This document shows positions 1 to 9,000 of a DNA stretch of 20,804 nt, in pieces. A program made the position numbers and the translations under genes. The notes below the pieces were generated by a model, which worked only from the letters and a program-made list of their open reading frames with translations, had not been told where the DNA came from and ran no database searches. Positions within the stretch are counted from its first letter, which is position 1, and the number at the start of each line of letters is the position of its first letter. The stretch comes from a virus. The DNA lies in IMG/VR virus record IMGVR_UViG_3300007538_000241, positions 1 to 20,804 of that record. One strand, 5' to 3'.

Positions 1-3000
1 CAATCTTGTGCCTGTACTACCATTGAATACCGCAATTTCAACCGGACTTTCAACAACTCCATCAAAACTAAAACCTAATCTGCCGTCGGCTACATAAGCA
101 ACGCTACTTACTTGGAAGCCATGCCCGTCATTATTATAATCATGCCCAGGTTGGGTATACACAGTCATATCTAATGTATCAAAAATTGCTCCTGGCACCA
201 GTTCCTCTGGAGCGTGGGAATTATAAACATCGATGAAATCAGCACCGTCGGCAATAACAGATTCTACATTTGTGTTTGGAGGCGCACCGTCATAAGCAGC
301 AGCTGGCAATGTTCCAAAATAGCTATCGGTAAAGTTAGAAACATACTCAGCATCTAATATTTCTGGACTGTATGTTGGCAATCCTTCTGGGCCAAAATCA
401 ATATTATCCCACGGGTTTACATCAAAGTTACCAACATCAAACCCAGTGTTTTGATCAAATAATGGACCTTTAACTTGTACTCCAGGATAATCAATACCAT
501 CAATTAACAATGCTATATCTAACCCTGGATTGTTTACGTCTGCTACATATAATCCTGAGGTACGGTCTATCCCGCTAAGTGTGTCGGCTGCTACTAACTC
601 ATATAATGCTGGATCAAATTCGGATTCGCTTGCTGTACTACCGTCAGCATTAATAGCACGGTACACCTTATTATTATAACGTACCAATTGATTTTCGTTA
701 TATACTGTATTCGCTTCCCAATCTAAAACTTGCGATTCATATTCATACCGATCGTATCTTAGAACAGTCTTAATACTTCTGACTAATTCGTTTGACATGT
801 ACGCTGTAGCAGTTGCTCCTGTGCCATTTCCTCCAACAAGAGTTACTGTAGGAGTTTCTCTATATCCAATTCCGTCAACCGTTATTTGTATATCAATAAC
901 TTGTCCAACGGAGTTGATTAATGCGATTGCTTCGGCTGCCTGGTCGGCAGTACCGCTAATTACTACACGTGGCGCAACGGTGTAATTTGAACCACTATCT
1001 GTAACTACAATACTGTCTACATTAAGTTTATGGTTATTATACCATGTTGACCACGGACGTACTGCCCATACTGCGTCAGTATCCTGTCTGTTACTAACGT
1101 CGGTTTCTAACAACGCGATGCCGTCGTCTAATATCGGGCTTACAAATTTTTCATATGTTGAATCAAATGCTGCTGGACAATCGTAATCGTATACATTACC
1201 AGATATTGTGTCTAGACCTTCATACGATAACAAAAACTCTTTAACTTTAGTATGATATGGTTTAGATTCGTTGATATAATCTTCGACGAATGTTTGATTA
1301 TCTTTTCTATAAACGTTATACTGTATAAGCTCGCGGACTCGATGTTTAACATCAATTAGTGATGTTTTATACAACCAATCAACTGCCCCGTGCTCTGCTA
1401 GAATGTAGTTAAACACACTGATTAATAATTGATTACGATGGTCTAGAAAATCGCCTACAAATATTTCTTCGTTAATTGCTCGAATAATCTGTCTTGTTTC
1501 GATAACAGGCTGTTGATCAAAATATTGAGCGTCAAATACTTCCGAATCGAATCCGTAACGTCCTGCTGAATAATTCCACAGTTCTTGTTTAAATTCAATT
1601 GTTCCGTCTTCGAGGCCTACACGGGTCCATTCTATATTATTACTCGAATAAACATAAAGTTCCCATTTACCATTACTGTTTAACCTAACCTTAGCTAATG
1701 TACCATCACTAACTGATAACGACAATAATTCACTATAAGTATCGACTGTTAATGATGGTTTTGATAAGTTGGTATACCCTGCTTCATACCAATCAATGTA
1801 GTTCCAATAGTTTGGTGTATTATAATTTTGTACTCTTATTAGTTGTAATGTTTTGTTGTTTTGTACTTCGTAAATTGTCCAGCGACCGTTGTTGTCGCTA
1901 TCTACTCTAACAAGATACTTGTAACCAACATCTACTGTCAATAAATCTTGATAATTTAATTCTTCGAGATCATCAACTCTGGCGTCCCATGCGCCACTTG
2001 CTGCCACTGGTTCTTCTTCTTTACTGGCTAAAATATTAAACGTTCTTAATTCAGCCAATGGGTGGTCAGTTATTAAGCTGTTTGCTTTGTTTATATAAGA
2101 TTTTAACGCAGCATAGCGATCACGGAATAGGCTCTTTCTTGGGCGGAAATCAATCCCATAACGGTCAGTTGGACTCAGTGTTACATCTGGTACTAGATTG
2201 CCAACTGTGTCCGCTCCACAGAAACTATCTTGTAATTTTCTATACAATCCTTCAGGTAAGAAGTCTCTAGAATAATTTTCTCTGATTAAATCATATTCAA
2301 CAAAAATCTTATTGTCTGAGTATGATTGGTTATATTCTACGTGAAGAATGCTTTCATTATTATCGACAATATAATCAGCAGTATTGTATAAAGCGATTAC
2401 ATTTTTTCTAATAAGCGCAGCATACGGAATTCCTGATTGTTGTGGATATTCAATATACGAAGCAATCGTGCTTGGACTTAAAGTTTTTCCTGCGGTTTTA
2501 TTTACAGTTGTATTATTTTTAACCCAGAAATAATACTTAGTAATTACAGTATTTGTTCGATCTACACCCGAAAGTGTTGAATAATTAGTTGTACTTCTAA
2601 CGGTACCCGGTCCAGAATACTGTGATGGCGGTACTAAACTCTCAACCCACTCGTATACTTCAATGATGCTATCTGTAGCAAAAGTACCCCAATTTTTAGC
2701 ACTATATACGATATCGGACTGATTATAATTTATATAACGAGTGTTTGTAGTATCCCACCATAACTTACCAACATGAGCTGAGCTCCAAGTGATGTCTTTA
2801 TTAACAGTTTGGTTATTATATCTAGCTGGGTCATTGGCTCCAGTGTAGTCTAAGTTTTGTTGTACTACTCCTAATAGTTTATTGTTAATCGGATCAATGA
2901 AATCTAAATAAGTGGTTAATTGCGAGTCTGCTGAATTATAAAGATATATAGAGCCGATTAAATCCGTGTCAACAGAATCAGGCTGTTGTTGAATTATTTT

Positions 3001-6000
3001 CCAGGCCTGCTCACGTGTTGGGTTTTCGTAAATAACAATCTCGCCAACATTTTTGGTGTTTGCGTCAGCGCCTGGGCTAGTAATAATTAATAAGTTATCT
3101 GTAAAGTTTACACATTTTCCAAACTTGTCAAGTGGGTCAACTGTTGAATTAATTATTTGCTGTCCAAACACAAATTTGCCTGGAACAGCATAACTTGAAC
3201 TTGGTAATAAATCAAAAGTATATACAGCCCCTGCTTCAACAACGCGATCAATTAGTTTAGTAGCATCGCTATCAAATTCCGTTTCGTCATTGTCAAATGT
3301 TGTTGGTAGATACGACGTTGCTTGCTCAGACCCAACAACTAGATTAGTTGCCGAATAATCAACATGAACGCTACTACCAAATCTACTATACTCTTCTGGT
3401 CGTGGACTTCTAATCACTTGTACATTTACAAATGGTTCCAACCCTAAATCATTGAACGCTGTTCCAATACCTGGCATAACAGTCATTTTACTTAAAGATG
3501 GAGCTTCCTGAGCATTAATTACACTAATTACTAGTTTATTATTAGCTGTTGTTGCGTGTACGTTCGGAATAATAGAGTTATTAATATCATCTACAACTTG
3601 GGATAATGTAGTATTTGTAAAAACTACATCAACATTATTAATACGAATACTATGTCCAACTGTTACAGTTGGGTTTTCGACGGTGCCTGTTATCAACCCA
3701 AACACTCGTGCGCCATTTAAGTAACGAGTTACGCTACCTGCTTCTGGTAATATGTGATGATCGCGAGGAGCACTTACATATAATGAACAATCTGTTCTAC
3801 AAACACTAAGTTGAGATCCAAAGTACGCACCCTGGTTATTATTTAATAGTGTTAATGTTTGTACTAGATTGTAATTGTTAATATCAATATCAATTTTGTC
3901 GCCAACATTTAAATTAACTTCACTGGCAATTTCAACTGAATTTGTTACAGTATTAATAGAATAACTATATCCAATATTATTGATGTTAATCAGTTGTTTT
4001 GTTCCATTTATGTAAACGGAATTTTTATTTGATAAATTTCGCAATGCGGAATAATTTCTTGTTAATGAATCTTCAACTATGCGGCGTTCTACAACCCTTT
4101 CGTATATGAATGTTTTACCTGCGTTGTTTAAACCGTCAAATGATGCTTCTGGCGCAGCAATAATAACTTGTTGTCCATCGCTGGTAGTTGCTACTTTCTC
4201 GCCAAATCTATTAGACCCTAACAACGGACTTGATATTGTGTTTTTGAACATCCAATGATCAGTTGCTCTGAATGATACAGTATCACCATTTGCTGGAGCA
4301 GTGACAAATGTTACATATTGAGTTGCGGTATCAAATGTGTAATCATAATATGGACGTTGTAGTACACCGCCAACATACACACTAAACATTTCAATTGTTT
4401 GCGCTGTGTATAATGTCGATGGGTGTGTATAAACTGTTGTTGATCCATCGCCAGTGGTTTCTACTGCGCTCTTTCTTGTTACTTCAACAATTGATCCAAC
4501 GTCAAGCGAACCAAAGATTTGTAAATTAGTGCCGGTTAACGCATATTCCGACGATGCTTGTATTACGTCGTCAACTGTAACAGTAATTTGTGTAGCGTTA
4601 TTAACTTCTATCAATCCGTCAATATTGTAAATATCAATGCCACCGGTGCTAGTAAAAGTAGCTGTTTGATCTTGATATGTTATTCTTTCATATGCAAAAA
4701 CTTTTTCTGCTGCTGGTGCGCCAACATAAATCCAATTTTCATTTTCGCTAACAACAACGTCAGATCCAAATTGATCTGCTCCTGAAATACTGATTCCATT
4801 TGGGGTAGTTAGGTATTGCCAGGATTGGAATAAATTCTGTGCTGGATTTCTATAAATTACTACAGCAAGACCTTGATTGCTAATGCTTTCATTTGCTCCA
4901 ACCACTGCCCAATTAGTGGACATTGACGCAGAATTACCAAACCCAGCTGCTTTATTTGCCCCTTGCGTGATTAATGCCGAGAATACATATGTATTTTTAT
5001 CTTTGTTGTAGCAGTAAATCGCGCCATCTGCCGATCCTGAGGCATAATCTGGAGCCCCTACTATAAGTCCAGAATCATTAAACCCTTGCGCCAAACTAGC
5101 ACCAAAATTATAGTTTCCAGTTGCGCCTGGAGCGTACTGACGGGTAACTAAATCAAAAGGTGTTGTTTTTTCGTATACTTCCCATTTTCCGTCAATATTA
5201 CCATTGACCCATACACGATCGCCAGCAAGAATATTATTATTATATTCTGTATCAGCAATATCGCTAGGTTGAGAAACCTTAGCTGTTAATAATTTAAATA
5301 CAATCCCCGAGCCTGTAAGTTCAGACACATCTCCATCAAGTGATCCCGAAACTGTAATTGTTTTAACATCAAGAACATCGATTACTCTATGAGTGCCATT
5401 TATTTCTGAATTAAAATATTTGGCAATAATCAAATCATTTTTTACTAAGTTAGTAGTAGCGTCAAATTCTAATGTTAATGTGTTGTTAAGGTTGTCAATC
5501 ACACTAATCAAGGTCGGATCAATAACACTACAACGATAAACATTCCAATTATATTTGTTTTCCTTAGCTACCCATACATAGGCTCCGTCACGAATTAAAT
5601 TTAAATTATTGTTTATTTCTGTTAAATCATTAAGATCATATAGGCTAATGTCAATGTCGTCTTTGTTAACAAACCCAGCAGTCGGTAGTGTTGCGTCAGT
5701 AACTACTTTATTTAAAGTTGGGAAAATATTAATAGTAGAATTTTTAACACTTTGTTTGTAAATACTATTAATGTCTACAAATTGATCAGCATCAGATTCA
5801 GTTCCAAACGCATTAATTTCAATCACCGTTGGATTTGAACTTGTTGAATCCTTATCCAGCGCAACCTCAATGAATCGTTTGTTATCGCTAGCGCCATATG
5901 TAGCACGCCTAACTGCCCAATTTTCATAAATGTCGTATTCTGATGTTTCTTTATCAAATTCAACGCCTTTAAATAGATTTGCGTTCAGTACAGTGCCTTT

Positions 6001-9000
6001 GCCTTCGATTAGATCGCTATACACACTAACCTGACTTATATCGTCGAGGTTTAGACTTTCTAAATATCCTCTTGGTCTAAATCCAATAATACCTAATGCT
6101 AACAAGTCAACATCTGTCTCAAGATTAGCAACACTACTATTGTAGAACTTCGTAATTTGATCTGCTTTAGAGTTGATGTTTGGTAGTAAGCCTTTATTAA
6201 CTAGCTGATAATCAATTTTAGTCCATTGGTCAAAATCAAATTGTTCTTCTGGTTGTATCTTTTTGGCTGCGGTCCAGTATGAATTTTTATACCTAACCAT
6301 ATCGCCTTTGTTATAAGCGTTATTTTGATTCCACTGCGGAACGTTATCTTGGTTTAAGATAAATCCTTGCGCATCAAGCTGTCCGTTCCATTCAAATGTT
6401 GTAAAGCCGTTTATTTTAATACGCTGTTGTCTTAGACCGGTAACTGGTTGATACATCAAGTCATTGAAGATACTAACATTATCTACTACCAGTAAATGTT
6501 CGTAACTGGTATTTCTTAATCGTAGATAACTTAACGACTTGTCTGCCAGTATTGTGATTTTAAAGTTGTTGTCTAGACGTGTAATAGCGTAATCTTTCTT
6601 CTGGAGAACCTGACGATTCTGATCTAACATTTGATCATTTACATCTAAGTCGTTGATATTATCAACCACACTAAATTCTCTATTGTATTGAAGTACATTA
6701 GCAGCAGCATTAAGATTAATTAGACTTCCAACTGTCCAATTCTGGTTGGCCCAGTAAACAAATTCTTGTGCCATACGGCCCCAATCAAGCACGTAATTGT
6801 TCTCTGTATCTTCAAACACAAACCCTGCGGTTTCTAAGAACTTACCATAACTTATTAAGAAATCAACAACACTATTAATGTTCTTAAATGTATACCCGTA
6901 TGGTACCCTTACAACTCGATTAGTAAAACTGTTAGGAATACGAATAGTTGTGCTGCCCACAGTGGCTGTGGTGTAATCACCATTTGTTGTACTTTGTAAT
7001 ATGCGAAAGTATGCTTGAGTGCTGCTATTTCCATAAACAGCAAATCCGTCAACTGTTCGTTGAACCATTACGCTTGAATATTGTACGTCCCCAAATGGTT
7101 GATTTTTATATAATAATAAGCTATAACTTTCATCTGGAATCAATAGGCTTGTATTTGAGCTGTTTGGTGAACTTTTATCAGTGAATATTTTTAAGTAGTT
7201 CTTATCTGTAAATCCAGCCATACGATAACATAGTTTTACATCAACTGAGTTAATGCTATCAATCAATGATTGGCCAGACAGTATGCCTTTGCTTCTATTA
7301 TATTCAATTATCCAATTAATATAACTATTTTTTGGTGTAGTGTCTGAATAAATTTCCGTATTTCTAAAATCTAATCTATAGCGGTTGTCGTAAACATATT
7401 CATTAACTAATGTATTATAGCGGTACCGATCCAGGTCTATGTTTAGAGCGAAGAATTCAGCAGGTTTAGTCAAAGCAAATAATTTTTGTACAACAAACGG
7501 CCAGACACTTGAACGACGCCAAGCTGATTCCACTGGTCCAACATCACCAACTACCCAACTTTTTACAAAGTCTGTTTCATTGTAACTAGAAACTAAGAAC
7601 TCAAAGGGATTGCGTAACTTGCCTGAGCTGGTTACTGGAATAATATTGCTTAAACCTGGTCGAGCATATCGAGCATCATATGTTTCGTCATTTCGATTAT
7701 AGCCGGCTTCCAGGTCGTCCCAGAGAATTTCGTTGCCAGATGTATATGGAGCTGGTCCGTAACGATCTTCCCACCAAGATGGTTTAATAGCAAATCCTAA
7801 CATTTCCCATGGATGCGTATGAGGGCGGTCGGTATCATAATAATATTTGTAAATACCTCTCCAGTGTCCTTTTAAAGGAGTGCTGTCTAACGCACTACCT
7901 GTAGTACTATAATTCCATGTAAACGAGTTATTCGCTCTGTATTCTTGTGTTTTATAATCAATTTTATTCCATCCACACCAATCAAGCATTTCAGCTGACA
8001 GTAACTCAGTTATTTCTACATCCGTGTAATCGGTAGCACGGAATTTACCTGGAATAACATCAGCTAATTTCAACGGAATACTGTCATTTGACAAACTTTT
8101 TAGATTATTGTAAATTCTGCGTTCAAATTCAAGCAATACATAATCTCTAACATCATTGAACCCAATGGTAATACTACCGTCATGCCCTTGTATTACTGTT
8201 TGAGGGGTAACATACGTATCATCGACATATATCTTTGGTTCAAAACGAGCGTATGATCCAATTTTAGTTGGTGTAGGTGGAACAAAATTACCATATGTTG
8301 ACGAGTATTCTCTGACTCTAATTGTATCGCCAACAGAAGGAGTAAACAGTAAGGTGAATCTTGGGCCGTCTGTTGCTACTGTATAATCAAGATCCTTAGT
8401 AAGAATTTCGTTATTATAATAAATTAATAATGCTGAACTATTAGATTTAGTAAAATCATATACATTAATGGTATTAAATGTATCTGTACTTATTGGATTA
8501 ATTGTGTATACAGTTTCTTGATAATCGCCACCAAATGGCACCATGTCACTCCAATAGAAGGCTGTGTCTTTGGTTTTGCCGTGGTTAATACTAGCAAGAG
8601 CAGCATCAAGAATATCGTAATATTCCATGCCATAAGTGTCGTTATTTGCAATCCAGTCAATTATTTGATGCTTAAACTTTTCATATTGTTTTGCACTGTA
8701 TTCCAACGACGCAAAAAAGTCATATTTCTTTTTACGCAAGAAATGTGCCATCGGCGCAACTGGAGCACTATGTTGTACAATAACATCACCATATTTCGCT
8801 ACCGGTCCGAGTTCTTTTAAATTGTTTATTCCGTTAACTTCGCCAGTGAACTCGGTGACATTTTCAATCAATCTGTTATAGTGATTTCTAATAGTTCCTA
8901 ACGTAAATGTGTTTGTATTTTCATTAAAAATATTGCTTTCTAGGTTGCTTGGTATTTCATAATACCCAACACCGCTGGCGGTATCACTAATAACCTTGAT

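Larger units (their letters stand above)
3028..5115 (-). repeat. Seven FG-GAP-like repeats (probable beta-propeller) in the giant protein
   Basis: Seven repeats of the form FG-x(2)-V/L-x(7-10)-[VI]-x-[VGA]-[GAS]-x, mostly followed by P and then a GxVxxY strand, have their FG at residues 2178 (FGASLAQG, IVGAPD), 2233 (FGNSASMS, AVVGAN), 2290 (FGSDVVVS, IYVGAP), 2478 (FGEKVATT, VIIAAP), 2606 (FGSQLSV, LYVSAP), 2753 (FGSSVHV, LVVGSE) and 2839 (FGKCVNF, LIITSP). FG-GAP repeats build integrin-type beta-propellers, normally of seven blades, so the count fits one closed ring. The DxNxDG calcium loop of classical repeats is not preserved. Spacing is 55, 57, 188, 128, 147 and 86 residues, so blades 3-4, 4-5 and 5-6 carry large insertions. 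Fold by pattern; ligand unknown. Confidence 0.7.

Noticed and set aside
8518-8820. Plus-strand frame of 100 codons inside the giant gene
   Set aside because: Antisense shadow of an intact, motif-rich coding frame; the translation shows no recognisable pattern.
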